Source: Afifella aestuarii
Lineage (GTDB): Bacteria > Pseudomonadota > Alphaproteobacteria > Rhizobiales > Afifellaceae
Direction of reading: 5' to 3'
DNA: 64,000 bases
Assembly: GCF_004023665.1 (NCBI RefSeq)
Contig: NZ_SAUF01000005.1
Coordinates: 1 to 64,000 of the forward strand
Shown piece by piece: positions 7,940-16,273 of this stretch (position 1 is its first letter; each line of letters opens with the position of its first letter). Below the pieces are notes generated by a model. The model saw only the letters and a list, made by a program, of their open reading frames with translations. It was not told the origin of the DNA and made no database searches. The translations under genes were made by a program, and so were the position numbers.

Positions 7940-8170
7940 TCAAGAACCGGTTAGGAGCGGCGGCACCGGAGGAATGGCCGCGGCGTCCGTGATGTCGCGT
8001 GCATCCATGCGAAATGCGTCCGGATAATGCTCTCTGTCCGAGCGCCGCGGCGGCTCGGTGGAGCGCCATGTGAAGAGACATTCCGCGCATTGAAACACGG
8101 TCCAGATGCCGGCAACGGGGCTATGTGCGAGTTCGACGATATGGTCGTCGCCACAACGGGGGCAGATCAT
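7940..8170 (-). CDS. vdcD: Hydroxyarylic acid decarboxylase small subunit D (VdcD-like zinc ribbon)
   Basis: This 76-residue protein matches the small D subunit of the VdcBCD/BsdBCD non-oxidative decarboxylases. It has MICPRCGDDH and QCAECLFTWR, two CxxC pairs suited to bind zinc, followed by REHYPDAFRMD and a Pro-rich end (IPPVPPLL). I chose ATG 8170 because an AAGGA lies before it and known D subunits begin directly at the CPRC motif. An upstream in-frame ATG at 8191 would add seven residues. It follows the large subunit gene by about 25 bp, so B, C and D form one minus-strand operon. Its role is thought to be to stabilise or aid the UbiD-like large subunit. Confidence 0.85.
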   Translation of the reverse strand: MICPRCGDDHIVELAHSPVAGIWTVFQCAECLFTWRSTEPPRRSDREHYPDAFRMDARDITDAAAIPPVPPLLTGS

Positions 8171-8195
8171 GGTCAGGTCCTTTTCAGGCATCAGT

Positions 8196-9623
8196 TCAGC
8201 GGTTTTCGGCGATCAGTCTGGTCAGCCGGCCGACCCATTCCGCGGTTTCCGGCAGGTCGCGGGCCGACTGACTGAAATGGCCGCGATCGTCAGGGGTGAC
8301 GGGCGTCGTCGCATCGATGACGAGCTTGTCCGTGATGCCAGAGGGCGATGAGCTCGGGTCGAGCGCCACCACCGACATGTTTTGAAGCTGCACCAGATCC
8401 CCGGCCGCATTGACCTTGGTCGACAGCGCCCACATCACCTGCGGCAGGTTGAAGGGATCGACATCCTCGTCGACCATGATGATCATCTTCAGATAGCCGA
8501 GCCCATGCGGCGTGGTCATCGCCCGCACGCCAACGGCCTTGGCGAAACCACCATAGCGCTTCTTGGTCGAGATGATCGCCAAAAGCCCGTGCGTGTACAT
8601 GGCGTTCACCGCCTGCACCTCAGGAAACTCCGCCTTCAGCTGCTTGTAGAGCGGCACGCAGGTCGCCGGCCCGATCAGGTAATCGACCTCCGTCCACGGC
8701 ATGCCGAGATAAAGCGATTCAAAGATCGGGTTGGTGCGATAGGAGACCTTGTCGATGCGGATGACCGGCATGCTGTGCCCGCCAGAATAATGGCCGGTGA
8801 ACTCGCCGAAGGGGCCTTCCAGTTCGCGCTTGCGGCCTTCGATGACGCCTTCGATCACGACCTCCGATCCCCAGGGCACGTCGAAGCCGGTGAGGGGCGC
8901 GGTCGCGATCGGATAGGCGGAGCCGCGCAGGGCGCCTGCCATCTCATATTCCGACTGGTCGTAGCGCAGCGGCGTTGAGGCCATCAGCGTGATGATCGGA
9001 TCGTTGCCAAGCGTGATTGCGATCGGAAGGTCCTCGCCGCGCTCCTCTGCGGCATGCAGATGAATGGCGATGTCGTGGACCGGCACCGGCTGGATGGCGA
9101 GCCGCCGCTTGCCTTTGACCTGCATGCGGTAGACGCCGACATTCTGCTTGCCGAAATGGTCGGGATCGAGCGGATCGCGTGAGACGACGGCCGCCTTGTC
9201 GAGATAAAAGCCCCCATCGCCGTCGTTGAGGCGAAAGAGCGGCAGTATCTCAAAAAGATTGATCTCCTCGCCCTCGACGGAGTTCTCGTGCCACGGCGCG
9301 TCTTCGCGGCGCTCCACGGCGACCGGAAAGGCGTCCCAGCGGCGGATGAATTCCGCCACCTGGTCCTTGGTCGAAGTCTGCGGGTCCATCCCCATGGCGA
9401 TCGCATGGTTCGGCCAGGAGCCGAGCGTGTTGAGCGCGACACGCGCATTCGTGAAGCCGGCGATCCTGTCGAAATAAAGCCCCGGCGCCTGATCGCCGAT
9501 ACGCCCCGCCGCATTCGCCGCGGCAGCAAGATCCGGCTCCGCCTGAACCTCGTCGGTGATGCGCAAAAGCTGGCCGTTCTCCTCAAGGGCGGCAAGAAAT
9601 GATCTGAGGTCGTCAAATGGCAT
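8196..9623 (-). CDS. vdcC: UbiD-family hydroxyarylic acid decarboxylase, large subunit (VdcC-like)
   Basis: This 475-residue UbiD-family decarboxylase has the conserved region EGPFGEFTGHYS with catalytic-type acidic residues, and the downstream VPLYKQLKAEFPEVQAV segment. UbiD enzymes use prenylated FMN to decarboxylate aromatic or unsaturated acids. The length and the presence of a D subunit point to a 4-hydroxybenzoate, vanillate or similar phenolic acid decarboxylase rather than the ubiquinone pathway enzyme. ATG 9623 is preceded by GGAGA. The gene lies 10 bp after the UbiX-type gene, which would supply the cofactor. The exact phenolic substrate cannot be read from the sequence. Confidence 0.88.
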   Translation of the reverse strand: MPFDDLRSFLAALEENGQLLRITDEVQAEPDLAAAANAAGRIGDQAPGLYFDRIAGFTNARVALNTLGSWPNHAIAMGMDPQTSTKDQVAEFIRRWDAFPVAVERREDAPWHENSVEGEEINLFEILPLFRLNDGDGGFYLDKAAVVSRDPLDPDHFGKQNVGVYRMQVKGKRRLAIQPVPVHDIAIHLHAAEERGEDLPIAITLGNDPIITLMASTPLRYDQSEYEMAGALRGSAYPIATAPLTGFDVPWGSEVVIEGVIEGRKRELEGPFGEFTGHYSGGHSMPVIRIDKVSYRTNPIFESLYLGMPWTEVDYLIGPATCVPLYKQLKAEFPEVQAVNAMYTHGLLAIISTKKRYGGFAKAVGVRAMTTPHGLGYLKMIIMVDEDVDPFNLPQVMWALSTKVNAAGDLVQLQNMSVVALDPSSSPSGITDKLVIDATTPVTPDDRGHFSQSARDLPETAEWVGRLTRLIAENR

Positions 9624-9633
9624 GCGGGTCTCC

Positions 9634-10254
9634 TTATCCGGCGGGCCCGCGCGGCGCCGGATCTTGATCGTCTGAGGTGGGAAGGCACGCGGCGGGCAGA
9701 CCGGCCCAGCGGCGCGCGCGGGGATGTGAAAGGTCGAACTGGTCGAGGATACGCGCGACGATATGGTCCACGATGTCGTCGACCGTCGCGGGATGATTGT
9801 AGAAGGCCGGCATCGGCGGCACGATGCGCACGCCCAGCTCGGCAAGGGCCGCCATGTTTTGAAGATGGATGGCACTGAGCGGCGTCTCGCGCGGCACCAA
9901 AACGAGCCTGCGATGCTCCTTCAACGTCACATCGGCGGCGCGGCCCAAAAGCCCGTCAGCATAGCCGGAACGTATGCCGGCGAGCGTCTTCATGCTGCAC
10001 GGCACGACGATCATCCCGTCGGTGCGGAACGACCCGGAACTGATTTTTGCGGATTGGTCGCCGGCGTTATAGACGACATCGGCCAGATCGCCGACTTCGC
10101 GCACCGTATGAGGGGTTTCAAGTTCAATGGTCGCTCGCGCCCAACGCGACATGACGAGATGCGTCTCCACATCCGGCATGGCTGCAAGCGCCTTCAGAAG
10201 CGCGACGGCGATCGGCGCGCCAGTGGCGCCTGATATTCCAACGATAAGCCGCAC
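9634..10254 (-). CDS. vdcB: UbiX-family flavin prenyltransferase (VdcB-like)
   Basis: This 206-residue flavoprotein begins VRLIVGISGATGAP, the FMN-binding start of the UbiX/Pad1 family. It also has the VVPCSMKTLAGI segment and the VLVPRETPLSAIHL motif. It transfers a dimethylallyl group to FMN to make the cofactor of the UbiD-type partner encoded just downstream. I chose GTG 10254 because GAGG precedes it and the conserved core begins immediately; upstream in-frame codons would run through the operator region. The promoter region faces the marR gene, with two palindromes between them. The first gene of the operon is therefore probably controlled by that regulator. Confidence 0.87.
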   Translation of the reverse strand: MRLIVGISGATGAPIAVALLKALAAMPDVETHLVMSRWARATIELETPHTVREVGDLADVVYNAGDQSAKISSGSFRTDGMIVVPCSMKTLAGIRSGYADGLLGRAADVTLKEHRRLVLVPRETPLSAIHLQNMAALAELGVRIVPPMPAFYNHPATVDDIVDHIVARILDQFDLSHPRARRWAGLPAACLPTSDDQDPAPRGPAG

Positions 10255-10271
10255 GCTGCGGACCTCGATAA

Positions 10272-10283
10272 TTCGTGTACGAA
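10272..10283. promoter_or_regulatory. Probable MarR operator, site 1
   Basis: TTCGTGTACGAA is a near-perfect palindrome (TTCGT/ACGAA arms) just upstream of the vdcB start. It is the same as site 2 except for one central base. The two centres are 31 bp apart, about three helical turns. Confidence 0.7.
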
Positions 10284-10301
10284 CAATACGGGTCTTATAT
10301 C

Positions 10302-10315
10302 GTTCGTATACGAAC
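10302..10315. promoter_or_regulatory. Probable MarR operator, site 2
   Basis: GTTCGTATACGAAC is a perfect 14-bp palindrome that ends 14 bp before the marR start. Its core repeats site 1. Placement between divergent vdcB and marR suggests joint control and autoregulation. Confidence 0.75.
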
Positions 10316-10329
10316 CTCAAGGAGGAGTG

Positions 10330-10761
10330 ATGTTCGACAACACGGTTTTTCACGTCATGCGTGTCGTCCTTCAGGAGCACAGCTCACGCTGGGCCGCAAA
10401 AGTGCCGGATCTCACCAAGCCGCAATATGCGGTGCTGGAAGCGCTCGACATCGCCGGCGAGATGGATCAGGCCGCACTGGGGGCGGCAAGTGCAACGACC
10501 AAGGCGACGCTTACGGAAATGCTCGGGCGCATGGAGCAAAGAGGGCTGATCGCGCGCCAGATTGATCCGGCAGATACGCGCCGGCGCGTCGTGCAACTGA
10601 CGGAAGCCGGCCGCGACCGGCTCGGCGCAGCACGGCCGGTCGCCGAGGCCGTCACGGAGAGCATGCTGCAGTGCCTGACGGTAGAGGAGAGGGGCCAACT
10701 GACCGCGATGCTGGCGGATATCCGCCGGGCCACTTTGTCGGATGCCCCCCAGATCCCATGA
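10330..10761 (+). CDS. MarR-family transcriptional regulator
   Basis: This 143-residue protein has the MarR winged-helix layout: a helix HVMRVVLQEHSSRWAA, the recognition part ATTKATLTEMLGRMEQRGLI and the wing DPADTRRRVVQLTEAGR. MarR proteins usually repress their neighbours and release DNA on binding an aromatic acid. The gene is divergent from vdcBCD with two matching palindromes in the 75-bp gap. It is therefore the likely regulator that responds to the phenolic acid substrate or a relative. ATG 10330 has an AGGAGG a few bases before it; the GTG at 10327 is a poorer choice. Confidence 0.88.
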   Translation: MFDNTVFHVMRVVLQEHSSRWAAKVPDLTKPQYAVLEALDIAGEMDQAALGAASATTKATLTEMLGRMEQRGLIARQIDPADTRRRVVQLTEAGRDRLGAARPVAEAVTESMLQCLTVEERGQLTAMLADIRRATLSDAPQIP

Positions 10762-10890
10762 CGGGCGCGCTGTCCAGCTTAATTGCCGGGCTCCGTCCCT
10801 TAATGACTCAAGCTGTGCCTCTTCTCCCTCGTTCTCCGCGTCCGAGCCTTCCTCCCGCTCTTCGCCCCGATAGACGGCTTCGCTGGCGGA

Positions 10891-12675
10891 TCAGCTCTTG
10901 GTTTTCTTCGCTTTTGGGCGCTTGGTCGGTCTGCCCTGGGGTTGGCTGCCGGCTTCTTTGAAGCCTTTGCGCTTCGGTTTGAAAGCCTTGCGGTCGTCGT
11001 TGGGACCGTTTCGGCCCATCGGCTTGCCACGGCCTCCCGGCCCGCCGCGGCTGCCAGGCGCATCGGATTGCGAGATGGTGATGTCGTCGCCCTCGCTGTG
11101 GGCCGCGGTCTCTAGAAAACGCCCGGCGACGCTCTCGGCGATCTCGAACTTGGTCTCCCGGTCGAAGATCTTGATGGCCCCGATCTCTTGCCGTGTGATC
11201 TGTCCGCGCCGGCACAGGAGGGGCAGCAGCCATTTCGGGTCGGCATTGTTGCGCCGTCCGACATCCATGCGGAACCACAGATAGGGGCCTCCGCGCGCGT
11301 GTTTGGACGAACCCCTGTCGTCGCGGTCGCGGCCGGGCCTTGCGGCTGCCGGATCGCGCCCGAAATTCGGGTCGAAGACGTCTTCCGGCGCGGGCAGTTC
11401 TGAGCGCCACCGGCGCACCAGCATTGCAGCGAGAACCTCCGGCGAGTACGCGGCGAGTAGCCGGGCGGCGGTTGCTGCATCCTCCTCGCTCGGCTCCTCC
11501 TTGAATGCCGGATCGGCGAGCAGGCGCTCTTCGTCGGCCACGCGGATTTCATCGGCCGAGGGAGCCGCGCACCAGGCCGCATCGATGCGCGCTTCGGCCA
11601 GAAGTCGTTCCGCCTTGCGGCGTCGCGAGATTGGTACCAGCAGGACCGAGACACCTTTGCGGCCGGCCCGGCCGGTCCGTCCTGAGCGGTGCTGCAGGGT
11701 TTCCGCGTCGCTCGGCAAATCCGCATGGATGACGAGATCGAGGCTTGGCAGGTCGAGCCCTCGCGCCGCGACATCGGTTGCGACGCATACGCGCGCCCGG
11801 CCATCGCGCAGCGCCTGCATGGCCTGGTTGCGCTCCGCCTGACTGAGTTCTCCGGACAAAGTGACGGCCGCGAAGCCGCGCTCGATCAGGCCTGAGGAAA
11901 GGTGGCGCACACTTTCGCGGGTGTTGCAGAAGACGATGGCATTCGGCGCTTCGGCGCGGCGCAGAATGTTGACGATCGCATGCTCGGTCTCGTTCGGCGC
12001 AATCCGGACGGCGCGATACTCGATGTCGGCATGTCCCGCCTCGCCGCGCGCCACCTCGATGCGGAGCGCGTCCTTCTGGTAGCGCTTCGTCAGCTGCATG
12101 ATGGTCTGCGGCAGGGTTGCCGAGAACAGGAGCGTGCGCCGGGACGCCGGTGTGGCCTGCAGCAGGAATTCCAGATCCTCGCGAAAGCCGAGATTGAGCA
12201 TCTCGTCGGCCTCGTCGATGACGAGGGCTTTCAGATTGCCGATCTGCAGCGCGCCTCGCGTGAGGTGATCTCGCAGCCGTCCCGGGGTTCCGACGACGAT
12301 GTGGACGCCCTGATCGAGCCGGCGCCGCTCGGCGCGCGGATCCATGCCGCCGACCAGTGTCACGAGACGGGCGCCGGTTTCCGCAAAGAGCCAGGTGAGC
12401 TCGTTCGTCACCTGCATGGCGAGTTCGCGTGTCGGTGCCACGATCAGAGCCATAGGCTCACCCGCGTCGGGCAGTCTTTCTTCTTCGCCGAGGAGAGTGG
12501 GGGCGAGGGCGAGTCCATAGGCGACGGTCTTACCGGATCCGGTCTGCGCCGAAACGAGCAGGTCGCGCTCGGCTGCTTCAGGTTGCAGGACGGCCGTTTG
12601 AACGTCGGTAAGGTCTGTATAGCCACGGCTTGCAAGCGCGGCGGCGAGCGGCGCGCTCGTCGTGATCAAGGGCAT
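10891..12675 (-). CDS. DEAD-box ATP-dependent RNA helicase with DbpA-type RNA-binding domain
   Basis: This 594-residue helicase has all the usual motifs in order: AQTGSGKT, APTREL, GTPGRL, the DEAD box in VIDEADEML, FSATLP, VFCNTRE, ATDVAARGLD and HRSGRTGRAG. After the two RecA-like lobes comes a DbpA-type RNA-binding domain at about residues 460-535 (RRNNADPKWLLPLLCRRG). A Lys/Arg/Gly-rich tail follows that would hold RNA non-specifically. This layout fits CsdA/DeaD or DbpA-like helicases that act on rRNA or structured mRNA. ATG 12675 has AGGA upstream. An extended frame upstream of this start has no conserved sequence. The 3' end converges on marR. Confidence 0.9.
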   Translation of the reverse strand: MPLITTSAPLAAALASRGYTDLTDVQTAVLQPEAAERDLLVSAQTGSGKTVAYGLALAPTLLGEEERLPDAGEPMALIVAPTRELAMQVTNELTWLFAETGARLVTLVGGMDPRAERRRLDQGVHIVVGTPGRLRDHLTRGALQIGNLKALVIDEADEMLNLGFREDLEFLLQATPASRRTLLFSATLPQTIMQLTKRYQKDALRIEVARGEAGHADIEYRAVRIAPNETEHAIVNILRRAEAPNAIVFCNTRESVRHLSSGLIERGFAAVTLSGELSQAERNQAMQALRDGRARVCVATDVAARGLDLPSLDLVIHADLPSDAETLQHRSGRTGRAGRKGVSVLLVPISRRRKAERLLAEARIDAAWCAAPSADEIRVADEERLLADPAFKEEPSEEDAATAARLLAAYSPEVLAAMLVRRWRSELPAPEDVFDPNFGRDPAAARPGRDRDDRGSSKHARGGPYLWFRMDVGRRNNADPKWLLPLLCRRGQITRQEIGAIKIFDRETKFEIAESVAGRFLETAAHSEGDDITISQSDAPGSRGGPGGRGKPMGRNGPNDDRKAFKPKRKGFKEAGSQPQGRPTKRPKAKKTKS

Positions 12676-13031
12676 TGGGTATCCTAATTGGGCGGAATGC
12701 GGGCCGCGCGGATATGCGCGGCGGCTCCGAAAGCGGCGACATGGTGCCGTGGCCGTTGCCGGCTCCATATCAAGGATTTGCCGTTAAGCCAATGAGGCCG
12801 CGCGAAGCTGCGTCATTCACCGCAGCCCGATGCGCCGGGTGTCGCGGCAAACTGTTTCAATTCAAGAGCGTCAACCGACATACTGTCGGCAAAAAACTCA
12901 TATCTGTGGCGCCGGCCGCTCAATTTTACCTATGTTGTTTTTCGGGGCGGGACCACGCCGTAAGCGAGTTGTGCGATGCAGAGTGCGAAAAGCGCCGATG
13001 GGACGCGACCAAATTGAGCCGCAGATCTCAC
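12676..13031. other. 356-bp intergenic region between divergent helicase and phosphatase genes
   Basis: No convincing gene is seen here. It must hold the promoter and leader of the DEAD-box gene (minus) and the promoter of the phosphatase gene (plus). At 12875-12889 is a perfect inverted repeat CCGACA-TAC-TGTCGG followed on the plus strand by an A-run. In the minus direction it would form part of a long helicase leader. Confidence 0.5.
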
Positions 13032-13517
13032 ATGCAAATGCAAGCGGACGAACGCCCGTCCGTTCTTTTCGTCTGTCTCGGTAATATCTGCCGGTCGCCC
13101 TTGGCAGAAGCCGCCTTCCGTGAAGAAGCGGCAGCGCAGGGGATGGAGGTCGACATCGATTCCGCTGGCATGGGCGACTGGCATGTCGGCGAAGCGCCCG
13201 ATCCGCGGGCGCAGGCGGTGGCGCGCCGCCACGGTGTCGATGTCACGGCCTGCCGCGCGCGCACCGTCACCCGGCAGGATTTCTACCGCTTCACCCACAT
13301 CGTGGCGCTCGACCGCGAAAATCTGGCCGCGCTTGAACGGCTTGCGCCCCCCGACGCGACGGCGAGGCTGAGCCTGCTCCTCGACCATGTGAAAGGCCGT
13401 GAGGGCGAGCCCGTGGCCGATCCTTATTTCGGAGGGGATGAGGGCTTCGAGACCACGTGGTCGGATGTGAGCGCCGGGGCTCGCGGCTTGGTTCAGCATC
13501 TCAAGGTGCCGGTATGA
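13032..13517 (+). CDS. Low-molecular-weight protein tyrosine phosphatase
   Basis: This 161-residue protein carries the P-loop VCLGNICRSP near its start (Cys-x5-Arg plus Ser) and the general-acid loop VADPYFGGDEGFE near its end. Both define low-molecular-weight phosphotyrosine phosphatases. They remove phosphate from tyrosine in proteins, and in bacteria they often act on exopolysaccharide-related kinases. No tyrosine kinase gene is in the window. I chose ATG 13032 because the conserved P-loop begins 13 residues later and nothing upstream is conserved; ATG 13038 is an alternative. The stop overlaps the next start (ATGA), so it is co-translated with the fructosamine kinase-like gene. Confidence 0.9.
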   Translation: MQMQADERPSVLFVCLGNICRSPLAEAAFREEAAAQGMEVDIDSAGMGDWHVGEAPDPRAQAVARRHGVDVTACRARTVTRQDFYRFTHIVALDRENLAALERLAPPDATARLSLLLDHVKGREGEPVADPYFGGDEGFETTWSDVSAGARGLVQHLKVPV

Positions 13518-14320
13518 GCCTCCTCGGAGAGGCCGGGGCGGAGCTTCTCGGCGGCATCCTCGTTTCGGAAACCGCTTTGCATGGCGGCGACATCTCGCAA
13601 CTCGCCCACATTAGGCTGGAGGATGGGCGTGAGGCGGTTGTCAAAAATGGTCCTTCCCCCCGCACAGAAGCGGCGATGCTCGCCGCCATCGCAGAAAGTG
13701 GCGCCCCGGCGCCGGCGGTTCTGGCGGCTGACGAGCACGTTCTCGTCATGGAGGTTCTGCCCGACAGCGGCAGTCTCAGAAATGCGTGGGCCGATCTCGG
13801 CACCGCGCTTGCGACATTGCACGCGCGTCGCGACGGGAAATATGGCTGGAGCGAGGATTATGCCTTCGGTCCCGTTGCGATCGTCAATGATCGTGCCGAG
13901 GATTGGATCGGCTTCTGGGGCGACAAGCGCCTCCTCGTGAACGTGCCGCATATCGACGGCAGGCTCGCGCGACGTATCGAACGTCTTGTCGCCGATCTTC
14001 CGAACCGAATTCCCGGGCGACCTGCCGCGGCACTCCTGCACGGCGACATGTGGGGCGGAAACATCGTCGTGTCCGATGATCGGGTCTCCGGGCTGATCGA
14101 CCCGGCCTGCTATTTCGGCCATTCCGAGGTCGATCTCGCCATGCTCAATCTCTTCGGCCGCCCAGGCGGCGCTTTTTACGACGCCTATGGTGCGCTGGAG
14201 CCGGGCTATGAGGAAAGGCTTACCATCTATCAACTCTGGCCGGCGCTCGTGCATCTGCGCCTCTTCGGCGGTGGGTACCGGCCGATGGTCGAAGGTCTTC
14301 TCCAACAGCTCGGCGTCTAG
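13514..14320 (+). CDS. Fructosamine kinase-like / aminoglycoside phosphotransferase-fold kinase
   Basis: This 268-residue protein has the fructosamine-3-kinase order. An N-terminal lobe includes REAVVKNG, where Lys should contact ATP, and there is a VLVMEVLP hinge. The catalytic loop is LLHGDMWGGNIV, and the metal-binding LIDPACYFGHSEVDLAM follows. Such kinases phosphorylate ketoamines formed by glycation so that the sugar is released from proteins, or act on related small molecules. It is translationally coupled to the upstream phosphatase, an arrangement found in other Proteobacteria. The substrate is not shown by the sequence. Confidence 0.85.
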   Translation: MSLLGEAGAELLGGILVSETALHGGDISQLAHIRLEDGREAVVKNGPSPRTEAAMLAAIAESGAPAPAVLAADEHVLVMEVLPDSGSLRNAWADLGTALATLHARRDGKYGWSEDYAFGPVAIVNDRAEDWIGFWGDKRLLVNVPHIDGRLARRIERLVADLPNRIPGRPAAALLHGDMWGGNIVVSDDRVSGLIDPACYFGHSEVDLAMLNLFGRPGGAFYDAYGALEPGYEERLTIYQLWPALVHLRLFGGGYRPMVEGLLQQLGV

Positions 14321-14421
14321 AAGCCGGCATCGCTCGAGGAGTTCTCCTCTTGCGAGCGTCGACATGGCTGCCGCAACCTGTTGCAACGGGAACCGTCAAA
14401 GGATTCCGAAGTTCCCTGGCT

Positions 14422-14904
14422 ATGCCGACTTACGAAAAGGACGGCCGCAGCCTTGAGATAAGCGAGCCGGCCAGGACGCCGGGTCTCAGCATTTTCCTCG
14501 GCTACGGTGCAATGCTGCCGATCGCCGTGGGCGCGCTCGCTGTCCTCGTGCTACCGGACGATGCGGCCGAGGTCGTGCTGTCTCTGACGACGATATGGGG
14601 CGCCGTTGTTTTAATCTTTCTTGGTGGCGTGCGCCGAGGCCTCAGTTTTCGCACCGAGGCCGGCCCGACAATCACGCAGCTCGCCATGACTTTCTGGCTC
14701 TTCGGGCTCGGGCTTCTGTCTCTGCTGCTCGGGCCAGGATCAGGAGCGCTTCTTTTGCTGTTGGCCGGCTATGTGAGCCTGGCGATCGTCGATCCGCTCA
14801 GCGCCAGGAGGGGCGAAGCGCCGCTCTTCTTTGCGCGTCTGCGTCCCCTCCAGATGCTCGTGCCGATTGCAAGCTTTGTGGTTCTTCTTCTCTGGGTCGA
14901 TTGA
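14422..14904 (+). CDS. DUF3429 integral membrane protein
   Basis: This 160-residue, very hydrophobic protein has about four to five predicted membrane segments (LSIFLGYGAMLPIAVGALAV, VVLSLTTIWGAVVLIFLGG, LAMTFWLFGLGLLSLLL and others). The GGVRRGLSF loop and the YGAMLP start are typical of DUF3429, a family with no known function. ATG 14422 begins just before the conserved part. A longer frame open from 14350 with a TTG start is possible. It precedes three lipid-metabolism genes on the same strand by about 90 bp, so a link to membrane lipids is possible but inferred only from position. Confidence 0.7.
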   Translation: MPTYEKDGRSLEISEPARTPGLSIFLGYGAMLPIAVGALAVLVLPDDAAEVVLSLTTIWGAVVLIFLGGVRRGLSFRTEAGPTITQLAMTFWLFGLGLLSLLLGPGSGALLLLLAGYVSLAIVDPLSARRGEAPLFFARLRPLQMLVPIASFVVLLLWVD

Positions 14905-14990
14905 GACAGGCGACGAAGCCGTGAGCCGGCTTGCAAACTGTGTCGAGGCAGGCATTGTGGCCGCGATCTTCTTTGATTCCCGGCCCGCCC

Positions 14991-15605
14991 ATGACCCTCT
15001 ACGATCTCAAGCCGGCCTTCCAGGCTCGCCTGCGCCCATATGTCGACCGCCTCGCCGAAAAAGGCGTGACGGCCAATCAGGTGACGCTTGCTGCCGCCGC
15101 CATCTCCGTTCTCGTCGGTCTTCTGGTCATGGCGGCCGAAGTGCGCCCGCTCTTCCTCCTCATCCCCCTGTGGCTCGGGCTGAGGATGGCCTTCAACGCC
15201 GCCGACGGCATGCTGGCGCGCGAGCATGGGCAGAAGAGCAGGCTCGGCGCCTTTTTCAACGAGCTCGGTGACGTCGTCTCCGACGCGTTCCTTTATGCGC
15301 CCTTCGCGATCCTGCCGGCCTTTGGCCCGGGGCTCGTCGCCTTCGTCGTGCTTCTCGCCATTCTGACCGAGTTTGCCGGCGTCCTGGCGCAGGCGCTGGG
15401 GGCCAGCCGCCGATATGACGGCCCGCTCGGCAAGAGCGACCGGGCGCTCGTTTTCGGCGTTATCGGGACATGGGTCGGCTTCGGCGGGCCGTTGCCGGAT
15501 TGGAGCGCGCTCGCTCTGTGGGCTGTCGCGATCCTGCTCGTCGTCACCATCGTGAAGCGGGTGCGCGCGGCGCTTGCCGAAATGCCGGTAAGGGCAGGCG
15601 AATGA
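14991..15605 (+). CDS. CDP-alcohol phosphatidyltransferase family protein (YnbA-like) with variant motif
   Basis: This 204-residue membrane protein carries a variant of the CDP-alcohol phosphotransferase signature. It reads N69-x2-D72-G-x2-A-R77-x8-G86-x3-N90-x3-D94, where most enzymes have Asp at positions 69 and 90. The remaining Asp pair, Gly and Arg are present, so the fold and CDP site are likely kept. These enzymes join an alcohol to a CDP-activated lipid or sugar in the membrane. The variant resembles what I recall of E. coli YnbA. The two downstream genes, an acyltransferase and a CdsA-like cytidylyltransferase, recall the ynbA-ynbB arrangement. The stop overlaps the next start. Confidence 0.8.
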   Translation: MTLYDLKPAFQARLRPYVDRLAEKGVTANQVTLAAAAISVLVGLLVMAAEVRPLFLLIPLWLGLRMAFNAADGMLAREHGQKSRLGAFFNELGDVVSDAFLYAPFAILPAFGPGLVAFVVLLAILTEFAGVLAQALGASRRYDGPLGKSDRALVFGVIGTWVGFGGPLPDWSALALWAVAILLVVTIVKRVRAALAEMPVRAGE

Positions 15606-16273
15606 GCGATTTTCCGCCCGCCGCGTCGGGGTTCATGGTCGATGCCACCACGACGGCGCTGATCCTTGCGGCGCGAGTTGCAACCGGTGTGCGCGCGGAA
15701 TGGCGCGGCTGCGATCCCACCACCCATCGCCGCATTTATTACGCCAACCATGTGAGCCATGGCGACTTTGTGCTGTTGTGGTCGGTGCTGCCGCCGGCGC
15801 TGCGGCGCGTGACACGCCCTGTTGCGGCCGCCGATTACTGGCGTGCGACGCGGATGCGCCGCTATATCTCTGAAGAGGTGTTTCGCGCCGTCCTGATCGA
15901 GCGCACCCGCACAGAAGAGACCCCCGATCCGATCGCCCTGATGGCGGATGCATTGTCCGGCGGCGCCTCCCTGATCCTGTTTCCAGAAGGGACGCGCAAC
16001 ACCGGCGACGAGCGCCTCCTGCCGTTCAAGAGCGGCATCTTCCGGCTCGCCGAGAAGCGTCCCGAGATCGAGTGCGTCCCGGTCTGGATCGACAATTTGA
16101 ACCGTGTCTTGCCGAAAGGCGAGATCGTCCCCGTGCCGCTCTTGTGCACCGTAACCTTCGGCGCTCCGGTCAAGCTGGGTGAGGGAGAGGAGAAGCAGGC
16201 GTTTCTGGATCGCGCCCGCGCGGCGCTATTGGCGACCGCGCCGGCCAACGGAGAGCCCCACAAAGATGGCTGA
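15602..16273 (+). CDS. PlsC-type 1-acyl-glycerol-phosphate acyltransferase family protein
   Basis: This 223-residue protein has the acyltransferase HX4D box in NHVSHGD (His50, Asp55) and the substrate-binding block FPEGTRN at residues 127-133, followed by FKSGIFRLA and CVPVWIDN. These define the PlsC superfamily, which moves fatty acyl chains onto lysophosphatidate or similar acceptors at the inner membrane. It starts inside the stop codon of the CDP-alcohol transferase gene, and the CdsA-like gene begins before its stop. The three are one translational unit. The product could be phosphatidate that the next enzyme turns into CDP-diacylglycerol. Confidence 0.87.
   Translation: MSDFPPAASGFMVDATTTALILAARVATGVRAEWRGCDPTTHRRIYYANHVSHGDFVLLWSVLPPALRRVTRPVAAADYWRATRMRRYISEEVFRAVLIERTRTEETPDPIALMADALSGGASLILFPEGTRNTGDERLLPFKSGIFRLAEKRPEIECVPVWIDNLNRVLPKGEIVPVPLLCTVTFGAPVKLGEGEEKQAFLDRARAALLATAPANGEPHKDG

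Noticed and set aside
8382-8978. Plus-strand frame opposite vdcC
   Set aside because: It is an antisense shadow rich in His/Arg/Asp with no domain; vdcC is clear on the minus strand.
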